From Acridotheres tristis (taxonomy: Eukaryota; Chordata; Aves; Passeriformes; Sturnidae), in contig CM072909.1 in the NCBI GenBank assembly GCA_037013685.1, positions 1,116,001 through 1,180,000 on the forward strand: a stretch of 64,000 bases of DNA. The letters are read 5' to 3'. The notes below the pieces were generated by a model. It was given only the letters and a program-made list of their open reading frames with translations. It was not told the DNA's origin and did not search any database. The translations under genes and the position numbers were made by a program. Shown piece by piece: positions 22,101-34,100 of the stretch (position 1 is its first letter; every line of letters begins with the position of its first letter).

Positions 22101-25100
22101 GGGTCACTGTGGCTGCGTGTTGCAGACAATGTCAATGAGGATTGAGGACAGATTTTGGGGGTGTTTTGAGCGTCCCCATGGCCACGTGTTGCATTGAGAA
22201 GCAGATCGAGGGTGGGATATATTGGGGAGGTTCTGGAAGTCACCCCAGGCTACCATGGCTGCGTGTTTCAGACAATGTCATCGAGAAGCAGATCGAGGAT
22301 GGGAGATTTTGGGGGTGTTCTGGGGGTCACTGCTCAAAGAGCTGGTTTGGGGGAGTTCTGGGGGTCACCCCTGGGTCACCACAGCCATGTGCTGCAGACG
22401 ATGTCATCAAGAAGCAGATCAAGGATGGACTGCTCAAGGAGCAGATTTTGGAGGTTCTGGGGGTCACTGCTCAAGGAACAGATTTTGGGGGTTCTGGGGG
22501 GTCACCATGGCCGCATGTTTCAGATGATGTCATCAAGAAGCAAACCGAGGACTGGAGATTTTGGGGGTTCTAGGGGTCACTGCTCAAAGATCAGATTTTG
22601 GGGGTTCTGGGGGTCACCATGGCCGCATGTTTCAGATGATGTCATCGAGAAGCAGATCGAGGACTGGAGATTTTGGGGGTTCTGGGGATCACTGTTCAAG
22701 GAGCAGATTTGGGGGATTTTGGGGGTCACTGCACAAAGAGCAGATTTTGGGGGTTCTTGGGGGTCACCGTGGCTGTGTGTTGCAGATGATGTCATCGAGA
22801 AGCAGATCGAGGACGGGCTGCTGAAGCCGGAGCTGCGGGACAAGCTCAGCTATGTCCTCCTGCGCAAGCATCGCCACCAGACCAAGAAGCCGATCCACCG
22901 CTCCCTGGCCGACATCGGCAAATCCGTGTCCTCCAACACAGGTGAGTCCTCCTGTCCTGCCTGGTGCACCCTGGGGTGCTGGGGAGGGACATCTCGGGAG
23001 AAGGGAAGGAGGGACCCAAGGGTTTGGGACACCCACGTGTCACCCTGGATGGCAGGGAGCCCAAAAATCTGCCCTGGAGGGTTTGGGGGTGAGGGGACAT
23101 CGGGAGCTGGGAGCCAAGGAGGGGTTTGGGACAGGGACAGGGACAGTGCTGTGAGGCAGAGAGGATGTGGCTATGGGAGAGACAGAGTCACTGGTGACAT
23201 CACTGTGTGATGACGTCATTGTGTGAGGGACGAGATCTTGGTGTGATGACAATGTCAGTGTGTGATGACGTCACTGTGTGATGACATCATTCTGTGATGA
23301 CATCATTCTGTGATGACATCATTGTGTGAGGGACATGATTGTTGTGTGATGACATCATTGTGTGATGACAATGGCACTGTGTGCTGATGTCACAGTGGGG
23401 ACAATGGCACCATATAATGACATCACTGTTGGGACAGTGTCACTGTGCAATGACAATGGCACTGGGTGATGATGTCACAGTGGGGACAATGGCGTTGTGT
23501 AGGGTCAATGTCACTGGGTGGTGATGTCACCATGGGGACAATGCCATCACCGTGGATCAATGGCACCAAGTGATGACAGTGCCAGAGTGTGATGATTTCA
23601 CTGTGGGAATAATGTCACCGTGCAATGACATCACAGTGTGGTAGGGGTCAATGTCACTGTGAGGACAATGGCACTGTGGGAGGATAACGTCACTGTGTGA
23701 TGACGTCACACAAGCACAATGGCACAGCATCGTATCAATGTCACTGTGTGATGACATCACAGTGAGGACAATGATTCTGTGTGATGATGTCATAGTGTGG
23801 ACAATGACTCTATGTGATGACATCACAGTGGGGACAATGACTTTGTGATGACATCATAGTGGGGTCAATGTCACCATGTGATGACATCACAGTGGGGACA
23901 GTGATTCTGATGACATCACAGTGGGGACAATGACTCTATGTGATGACATCATAGTGGGGTCAATGTCACCATGTGATTATGTCACCATGTGATGACGTCA
24001 CACCAGGACAATGGCACAGTGTGGGGTCACTGTCACTGTGTGATGATGTCACAGTGCAGTCAATGACTCTCTGTGATGACATCACAGTGGGGACAATGTC
24101 ACTGTATGATGACATCACAATAGAGACAATGACTCTGTGATGACATCACAGTGGGGACAATGGTGCCGTGTGATAACATCACGTGGGGTTAATGGCGCCG
24201 TGTGATGACATCACAGTAGGGACAATGACTCTGTGGTTGATGATATCACAGTGGGGACAATGACTCTGTGGTTGATGACATCACTGTGGGGAGGTCATGG
24301 TGTGATGATGTCACGGTGTGATGACGTCACGCGAGGACAATGGCGCAGTGTGGGGACTGTGGCTTGGCACCGGGGTTTCCTGGCGCGGCTGCCGCAGACA
24401 AATCCAGTCTGCTCCCAGCTGATCCTGCCTTTTCCCTGCCCTTACAAAAGGGGATTTGCTTGTTCTCCCGATTATTCACTCGGGTTTAGCGGGAGGTCAC
24501 TCGCTGGAGCCCAGGATTTGCTGGGCACAGCAGCTCCTGGGAGTGGCCATCAGTGACCAACATTCCCATTCCTGTGCCAGGCCCGGGATATCTGAGCCAG
24601 GATTTGCCCAGGATCCACCAAAACCGAGCCTGGATTTGGAACGTTGGGTTTGGCCCCTAAAAATGGGATGGAGGGGATGGAATCCCCTGAGTTCCCCAGG
24701 AGGGACATTCCAAAGAGGAAATGGCGGGCAAAGGGGGGGTCCCTCCTGTTTCTCGTGCTGCCAGCAGCTCCGTGGTGGATATTGGGATAAATCCTGCTGG
24801 GACGGGAATCCGGCGGGAATTTTGTCGCTGATTTGATTTGGTTTAATGATAAAAAACTGGGGACAGACCCTGTGGTGGCAGCTGGGGCCTTGCAGAGACA
24901 CAGAGCAGCTGGGCAAAAGTGGTCCAGAGGGTTTCCCAAAAGGAATTTTGGGAATTTAGGAGGTCTCCCGAGAAAATGTTGGGGCTTAAGACAGAAAATC
25001 CATGAGGGAAAAGAAAATGTTTAAAGTGAATTCAGCTCCAATATCTGAGATGAAAAGTGGGGCTCGTCATCTGTTTAGGGAGGAGAAACGTGGAGCTTGA

Positions 25101-28100
25101 TGGAGGAAAATGGGAATATTTTGGAGCATGGAGTCCATGGCACATCCCAGGCGTGGGTTTCTTTGGAGAATTAGGGGATTAAAAACCCAAATCGAGTGTT
25201 GGGTCTTGCCAAGGAGCAGGAATGTCCCCTCTGGAGCCACTGATGGCCCAGAGGGAGCGCTGGGGTGGGTTGTGGGGTGGTGGCTCCTGTGTGGGGCAGC
25301 AGGATTTGGGGTGGGACATCTTCATCAGTGTCCCCTCACTGCCAACGGAATATTCCGACAGGTGGGATAAGAGCACGGCAGGGAAAAGCAAATTTCTGGT
25401 GTCCCCTGTGCTGGGCAGATGAATAGTCTTGCCTGCCCCTGATGTTCCCCATGGGATCCCACTCCAACATTCCCAAGAGGACCCAGCTCCCAATGTTCCT
25501 AATGGGATCCTGCTCCAACATTCCCAATGGGATCCCACCCTGACATTCTCAATGGGATCCTGCTCCCAACATTCCTAATGGAATCCTATCCTGACATTCC
25601 CAACAGGATCCTGCTCCCAATGTTCCCAACAGAATGTTCCCAACAGGATCCTGCCCCCGACATTTCCAATGGGATCGTTCCTCCAACATTCCCCACAAGA
25701 TCCTTCTCCCAATGTTCCCAATGGGATCCTGCTTCATCATTCCCCACAGGATCCCACCCTGACATTCCCAACGAGTTCCCACCCTGACATTCCCAACAGG
25801 ATCCTACCCCGACATTCCCAATGGGATCCCCCTCCTGTTCTCACGCCCCTGTCTCCTCTCTCCTCTCCCCAGCCCGCAGCCCCGTGCGGGGCCCGGCCGC
25901 CGGCGCCGCCTTCCACCGCTCCACCGAGGACCTGCGGATGCGGCAGAGCGCCAGCTACGGCCGCCTGCGTGAGTGGGGGGCCCCAAAACACCCCTGGAAA
26001 AACAAATTCCCGGGAGAACAAAATTCCCTGGACAAACAAAATTCCCAGTCGCAGGGGCAGAGCAGGAGGTTGAAATGAGGTCCCACCATGGTCCCAGAAG
26101 CTCAGCATGGAGCTCGGGATGAACAAGGGTGCTGGTGTAGTTCAAAATCCGTGGGGTGGGGGAAAAAATTCCTTGGAATCTTTAGGGAGGGAAGGAATGG
26201 AGCTTGAAAGAGCCTGGAAATCCTAAAAGATTGCTTGGCTGGGAGAGGGGAGGTGGGAAATCCCATCCAAACCTGGGAGCTGGGTTTGTGCAGCTGAGAC
26301 TGGAAATGTTCCTATTTCTGGAGTTTTGGGATCACTAGAGTTGGAAAAGCACTCGTGGAAAAGACCATGGAATACCAGCACCGCCATGATGTCCGCAAGT
26401 GCCACATCCAGAGGGTTTCTGGACCCTTCCAGGGATGGGGACTCCATCACTGCCCCATGTCAGCCTTTCCACCCTTTCAGAGAAGGAATTTTCCTAAATT
26501 CCCGGGGTTTCCCAGCACTGCTGCTGCTTTGCAAGCCCGAATACCACGGACAATATTTTATTTCCTTGCACAAATTCTCCCCACCACGTTTTCTCCTGGC
26601 ACCGAGGGTGGCTTTTCCTCACATTCCATCCCTTCCCTGCACCAGGTCACGCCCAGAGCCGGAGCATGAACGACATCTCAGACACGCCGAGCACTGACCA
26701 GGTACCATCCCAAAATCCCGCAGGGAGGAGCATCCTGACACGATCCCTGCTGGGCTCTGGGGGTGTTCGGGTCCGTGTGAGCCTCGATATCTGCACAGGT
26801 TCCTAATTAGGGGATTTAGTGGAATTAGGGATGAGCCAGGAAGCTGGGGCAGCTCAAATCCATCCAGGTGGGGCAAAAATTCCTTTCAGATCTTCAGGGA
26901 GGACAGGAAAGGTGCTCGGAAGCACAGGAATCCCAAGGGATTGGCTGGGAGAGGGCAGTAAATCCCAGCCAGGCTCTTGGGGCTGCATACAGGGAATCAG
27001 CTCTGGAGATGAGGGGATGGAATTTGGGGTGGGATGTTTTTCCCAAGGGTCTCTCAATGCAAAACTCAACTGAGAGGCCATGGGGGGCTTTTCCTTCTGC
27101 GGGGAAAGATCCTGTGGGGAATGTTGGAAGAAAGATCCCATTGGGAATGTCGGGGGTAGGATCCTGTGGGGAACATCCTGTCAGGAACATTGGGAGCAGG
27201 ATCCTGTTGGGAATGTCAGGGTAGGATTCTATTGGGAATGTTTTCCTTCTGGGATGACTTTTTGGAGGGAAGCAGCTCCAGCTCTGGCAGGTCCCGGCTT
27301 GGGGATCGGATGGATCAGCGGGATTTTGTCCTGTTCCCATCCCAGACTTTTTCTGGGAATGGTTGGCTCATTGTATAAGCTTTGCTTTGTTTCTGTTTGT
27401 GATTTCAAGGTAAACCAAAGGCAGAATCACTGACCCTGTGGATTTTTAGGGAATAGGATGGGATAACAACTTGCTCTGGGTTTTAGGGAATGGGATGGGA
27501 TAACAACTTGCTTTTCCCCCTGTATGTCCTCACTGGGTTTACCTGGGGTGATGCACTTTCGGGCAAGCCCAAATACAATAAATAATATTTTATTTCCTTG
27601 GATTTCATGGACAGAAATCCACGTACTGCTGGGAGCCACAGGACAGGGACACCACAAAGGTTTCCAGGTCACCTCCTGAAACGAATCCATCCCAGTGCCC
27701 ACTCAGGAACCCCAAATATCCCCTCCAGCAATGGGGTTCGGAGGGTTAATCCCAAAATATGCAAAGCATTTAGGTTTAATCGCCCTATTAGGCCCACTAC
27801 AAAGGGACTTTTTAAGTGTTACATGAAGCTTAGTGGCCACTGGTAACTCCTGCTCTTATTCCAGAGCTGCTGGAGGAGTTGCTTTATTATTATGATTTTT
27901 TTTTTTTCCATTTGGATTTAAAAGATTAGGACGGGGCGAGGCGGCTGCCCGGCTCACATGCCTCCCCTCATGCTGCCATATAGATTATCATAACTCCCTG
28001 CCTGGCTTGTTATTGAACCCTTTTAGGCTCGCAATGAACAGAGCTGCAGGGGAGAAGAGACCTAGGGAATAAATCCATGGATGAGGTTTTCCTACTCCCG

Positions 28101-31100
28101 TTATTTGTTCCAGCTCCTGGAATGGAGCTGGGGAGGCACGAGGTGTGAAAACCTCCTCCTGTTCAGGGCTTGAGGGGGGTTCTGTGCCATGCAGGGGCTG
28201 CAAATAAACTCCAAAAATGTTCCTGGCGTGCTCCAGCATCCCTGGGGTTTGGCTTGGGCTTTCCACAGGGGGCGTTTTCCTTGTGGAGAACCCAGGAGAG
28301 CAAAACCAAACGTTGCTGGTTGGGTTGCAGAGCCCTGGGGGTGCAGTTTAGAGCCAGTCTCAGTTTTAGCCGTGTTTCTGAAGAAATTCAGCTTTGTGAA
28401 TTTTTCCTGCCTGACTCCCAGGTGCGGCTCCTCAGTCCCCACTTCTGGGAGTCCTGGGACAACCAGAGGTGAAATCTTGGAGCCTGAGGCTTCAACTTCA
28501 GTGAAAAAAAAGGGGGCAAAAGCCGAATTTTGGCAACCGCTCTCTTCCTTGATCTCATCTTTCCCACCAGCTGAAGAACAAGTTCATCAAGAAGATCCCC
28601 AAGGACGCCGAGGCCTCCAATGTGCTGGTGGGGGAGGTGGAGTTCCTGGAGAAGCCCTTTGTGGCCTTCGTGCGGCTGCTCCAGGCCACCATGCTGGGGG
28701 GGGTGACAGAGGTGCCCGTCCCCACCAGGTGAGCGCCGTCCCCTGGGGGCTGGGCAGTCTGGTGGCACCACAGTGCCGAGGATGCCGACGTGGAGCCTTT
28801 CCCTCCCCAGGTTCCTCTTCATTCTCCTGGGTCCAGCGGGAAAAGCCAGGTCCTACAACGAGATTGGCAGGGCCATCGCGACTCTCATGGTGGACGATGT
28901 GAGTAGAGGCCACCCCCGGCCTCGTTTGGGCTCACAACCAAGCAAAAAATAGCAATTTCCACCCTATCACCCCCAAAATTGAGATTTAAACCCCCAGGAG
29001 GACGTGGGATAGGAGGCCATGGCCAGGCTGACCCCTGTCCCATGCCCACCCCCAGCTCTTCAGCGACGTTGCCTACAAAGCCCGGGACAGGGAGGACCTG
29101 ATCGCCGGCATCGATGAGTTCCTGGACGAGGTCATCGTCCTCCCACCTGGCGAGTGGGACCCCAACATCCGGATTGAGCCTCCCAAAAAAGTGCCCTCAG
29201 CTGAGAAGAGGTGAGTGGGGGCCATGGGGCTGGACCCGGGCCTGTGGCCACTCCCGTGTGTCCAGTTCAGGGAGGCTAAGGATCTTGCTTGGCTTCACTC
29301 CTGGAAATAACCCCTCCAGACATTCTGGAAATGCTGGATTTGGAGCAGGTTTTGTCCCAGGTTGGCTCGGAGCAATTTCCACTCTCCTGGAACAACTTTT
29401 AGTGGGAGGTGACCCTGCCCAGGGCAGGAGTTGAACTGGATGATCCTTGAGGACCCTCCAAACCCAACCCAACCCATGACTCCACAAATTGAGCAAACTC
29501 AGCTCTGGATCTGGCCAAATTCACCCCAAAACCCACACTCGGTGCAGGCTTAGAGCTTCACCATGACCTTGGCCATGGTCCTCACACTGGGGCCCGGCAG
29601 TGCCAATCCAGCAATGCCAAACCAGCAGTGCTGATCTGGTGGTGCTGATCTGTCAATGCCACTCTGGCAAAGCCAATCCGGTGGCACCGATCCAACAGTG
29701 CCAATCTGGCAATGCCAATCTGGTAATGCTGATATGGTGGTGCTGATCCAGCAGTGTTGATTTGGCAGTGTTCATCTGCCAGTGCCGGTCTGGCAATGCT
29801 AATCTGGCAATGCCAATCTGCCAGTGCCGGTCTGGCAATGCCAAGCCGATGGCACCAATCTGGTGGCACAAGAGCGGATCCGAGGTGGTGCCAATCTGGC
29901 GGTGCCAATCTGGCAATGCTGATCTGGGAATGCCAATATGGCGGTGCCAATCTGGTGGTGCTGATCTGGTGGTGCCGATCTGGCAATGCTGATCTGGTGG
30001 TGCCAGTCTGGCAATGCCAATGTGGCAGTGCTGATCTGGTGGTGCAAATCTGGTAATGCCAATCTGGCAATGCCGATCTGGTAATGCCAATATGGCAGTG
30101 CTGATCTGGTGGTGCCGATCCGGTGGTGCCGATCTGGCCGTGCCAATCTGGTGGTGCCAATATGGCAGTGCCGATGTGGCAATGCCAATCCAGTGGCACC
30201 GATGTGGCGGTGTGGGAGCAGATCTGAGGCGGTGCCGGTATCCCACAGGAAGTCGGTGTTCTCGCTGAATGAGGTGGGGCAGATGAACGGCGCGGCCGGC
30301 GGAGCTGGCGCTGGGGGCGGCGGTGGCGGCAGCGACGATGGGGAGATGCCTGAAGTTCACGAGATTGGGGAGGAGCTGGCCTGGACTGGCAGGTGAGAGA
30401 GGAGCCACCCCCCAAAAACCTCTAGAGGGTGCTGGGATCCGTCAGCCTCTCCTGTGGGCCTGTCCTGGGGTGTCCTGGGACACACAGCGGGGAAATCCTG
30501 GTGGGAACAGGTTTTTGTCAGCACCAGAATTATTTCCGTGTATCTATATAAAATTATATTTTTGTATCAATAATTATAAATCTCCCAACTGGCCAGAGGA
30601 GCTGTGGCTGCCCCTGGATCCCTGGAAGTGTCCAAGGCCAGGCTGGACAGGGCTGGGAGCAGCCTGGAACAGTGGGAGGTGTCCCTGGGTGGGACTGAGG
30701 GGTTTTAGGGCTCCAAACCAATGCAGGATTCTGGGATGCTTAAGCCTCTCTGCTCTGGAGCCAGGCTGGGAGAGCTGGAGATGTTCCCCTGGAATAGAAG
30801 GCTTCAGGGAGAGCTCAGAGCCTCTGCCAGAAGGAGCTCCAGGAGAGCTGGAGAGGGACTGGGGACAAGGGATGGAGGGACAGGACACAGGGAATGGCTC
30901 TTACTGCCAGAGGGCAGGGATGGATGGGATATTGGGAATTGGGAATTCCTGGCTGGGAGAGTGAGGAGGGGCTGGGATGGAATTCTCAGAGGAGCTGTGG
31001 CTGCCACTGGATCCTTGGGAGTGTCCAAGGCCAGGCTGGAGCCACCTGGGACAGTGGGAGGTGTCCCTGCCATGGCAGGGGTGGCATGGGATGGGATGGG

Positions 31101-34100
31101 ATGGGATGGGATGGGATGGGATGGGATGGGATGGGATGGGATTTAAGGTCCCTCCCAACCCAAACCCCTCCAGGATTCCATGATTCTGACTTGGTGGAAG
31201 TCACCAGGTCCTTGGTGGTGTCTCCGCAGGTTTTGCGGTGGCCTCTACCTGGATATCAAGAGGAAGCTGCCCTGGTTCCCAAGCGACTTCTATGAGGGTT
31301 TCCATATCCAGTCCATCTCCGCCATCCTCTTCATCTACCTGGGCTGCATCACCAACGCCATCACCTTCGGGGGGCTGCTGGGGGATGCCACCGACAACTA
31401 CCAGGTGTGGCCTGGGGTGTCACCGGCTTGGGAACAAGCAGGAATGGGATGGGATGGGATGGGATGGGATGGGATGGGATGGGATGGGATGGGATCCATG
31501 GGATGGGTTTTACCCTGCTCGTGCCATGCCGAGCTTCTGGGGGTGGACATTTGCTGCCAGGTGGGCCTGGCAGCCCTGGAACGCTGGAATCCCCTCCATT
31601 GGCACACAGTCCCAACCATCCCGAGCAGGCCCAAGCCGAGGTCTCCCAGCCCCATCTCCATCGGGGGATCTGTGGGGCCATGGCGTGGCCCAGCAGCCCC
31701 ATAACGCTGCCTCTGCTCCGTCCCCAGGGGGTCATGGAGAGCTTCCTGGGCACGGCCATGGCTGGCTCCATGTTCTGCCTCTTCGCTGGGCAGCCCCTCA
31801 TCATCCTCAGCAGCACCGGCCCCATCCTCATCTTTGAGAAGCTGCTCTTTGACTTCAGCAAGTGAGTGCTGGGCCAGCCCAGGTGGCACCAGGGCCTGTC
31901 CCCGCGGGGGTGGGACTTGTCCCCCAGTCCCCAGCCGCCCTCACAGGGCCCCGTGTCCCCTCTTCCAGAGGCAATGGGATTGACTACATGGAATTCCGCC
32001 TGTGGATCGGGCTGCACTCGGCCCTGCAGTGCCTTATCCTGGTGGCGACCGACGCCAGCTTCATTATAAAGTACATCACACGCTTCACCGAGGAGGGCTT
32101 CTCCACCCTCATCAGCTTCATCTTCATCTACGACGCCATCAAGAAGATGATCGGGGCCTTCAAGTACTACCCCATCAACTCCGACTTCAAGCCCGACTAC
32201 GTGACCATGTACAAGTGCGAGTGCGTCGCCCCCGACCCAGGTGAGTTCATCCCGGGGCCGCCCGGGCAGGAGCTGGGGTGGGAGGGAAGGTCCTGGAGTG
32301 GATGAATCCCAAGGGATCGCTGGCCCAGGATGTGGCAGGAGCTGCCTGGGGTGGAGAGACCTCGTCCTCATCATCCTCCTCTGAGGGGGTTTGGAAGATG
32401 GAGGAAGAGCCTTGTCCCCCTTGGGTGAAAGACTCGGTGACACAGTGGATGGGGAGTCGGGATCTCAGCCTGGAGCAGTCAGACCTGGATGGATAAAAGG
32501 AAATATGGGAAAAAAGGACATTTCAGGTCATCCCAGCCTGCTGCTGATGGAAACTGAATCTCCAGAAAACACCTGGAGTGGTTCTGTGCTCTCCAGGGGC
32601 TGGGACACCCCGGGATGTCCCAGATGGGTGTGGAAACCACCATGGACTCCTTTTCCAAAAGGAGAGGCCATCAGGCTCTGATCACATGGTCCTTCCATGG
32701 TTTTGCTCCTGGATAGACATTCTGGATGATCCCAGATCCAAGTCATGGAGCCTGGACACTCCTGGAAGGGAGTGGAGACGGCTTTGGACTCACGACAGCG
32801 ACCGCCTGCTTTCCCAGGAGCTGAATTTATGCCGAAATCCTAAATTTTGGGCAGCAGCAGCTGCAGCCAGAGGAGACTGACAGTGGATGAAGATGACAGT
32901 GGATGAAGATGATGATGGATGAAGATCATGACGGATGATGATGATGATGATTAATGAAGATGACAGTGGATGAAGATCATGACAGATGATGATGATGGAT
33001 GATGATGATTGATGAAGATGACAGTGGATGAAAGTGATGGTGGATGAAGATGATGGATGAAGATGATGATGGATGAAGATGATGATGGATGGAGGTCACG
33101 GTGGATGAAGGTCACGGCAGATGAAGGTCATGGTGAAGTTCTTCCCTTTTCCTTCCTTCAAGAAAAGCATTCCTGACCCTCACCCAAAGCATTCCCACCG
33201 CTCCAAGGAGAGCTCTGACCTAATGGGAACGGCAGTGATGGGGTTGGATTCTGCATTTCTCCTCCACTCCTGCTCATCCACCCCTCGGTGAGCTCCGCGA
33301 TCCCGCTGGGACCTGAGAGCCCAGAGCAGCACCCGGAGCCGACCCAGCTCTTCCCAAACTGAGCCCCCAAACCCAACCCGCAGAACCCCCGCAGCTGGAA
33401 TTCCCGAACGGACCCGTGAGCACCCCTGGGATCCGCTCGGCAGCTCCCGTGGGAGGAGCCTTCAGCCTCCAGGGAGGTCTTCCTCTTCTCCAAGCCCCCA
33501 TCCCGAGCAAACCCCGAGCAGCCGTGAGGCATCCGACCCCAATTCCCCATCCTGCTCCTCGCCCTGGCTGCCCAAGGCAGCCGGGTCCACACTGGATTTA
33601 AAATTCCTCTATAAATTATGTTTATTCCCCCCTCCATCCTTAATTTTTTTTTAAATTCCCTTTTTTAAAAAAATCCGTGCTGATTTTTGATTATTATAAC
33701 TGATTTGTCCCGTATTTGTCTCTGCTGCACACATCAATTGGGGCTGATTTCAATCTCAAGTGAGTATCGCCTTCTAAATATTAAAACTATTTTAATATTT
33801 GATACTCTCCCCCCACGGGGGGATTCCCTTGTTATTTTTTTTCCCATGTATTTGACTTTTCTCTCTCTCTAAAAAGGTTTGGGTAGAGCCCTTAGGGCTC
33901 TTCTCTTTAATCCCACCAGTGCCGTGCCGCCCTTTAAAGGCATAGAAATCCCAAAATAGGGTTTTCAGAAAAAGAAAAAGTTGTGGAGGAGAAAAATGAG
34001 AACAAAGCTGATGTTTTTAGGGCCGGGTTTGTTCCCCAGAGCTCGGTCCTGGCAGTTTTGGGGTCTCTGTCCTAACCCAGCTTCTCCTTCATTAATCCCT

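Noticed and set aside
22194..23210. 338-codon + ORF across the exon 5 region as an independent gene
   Set aside because: It is the exon 5 edge array followed by exon 5 itself and then intron; the repeated 'gene' part is explained by the minisatellite.
29582..30415. 277- and 251-codon - strand ORFs
   Set aside because: 15-bp repeat is a multiple of three, so frames stay open; His/Ile/Gly periodic peptide without meaning.
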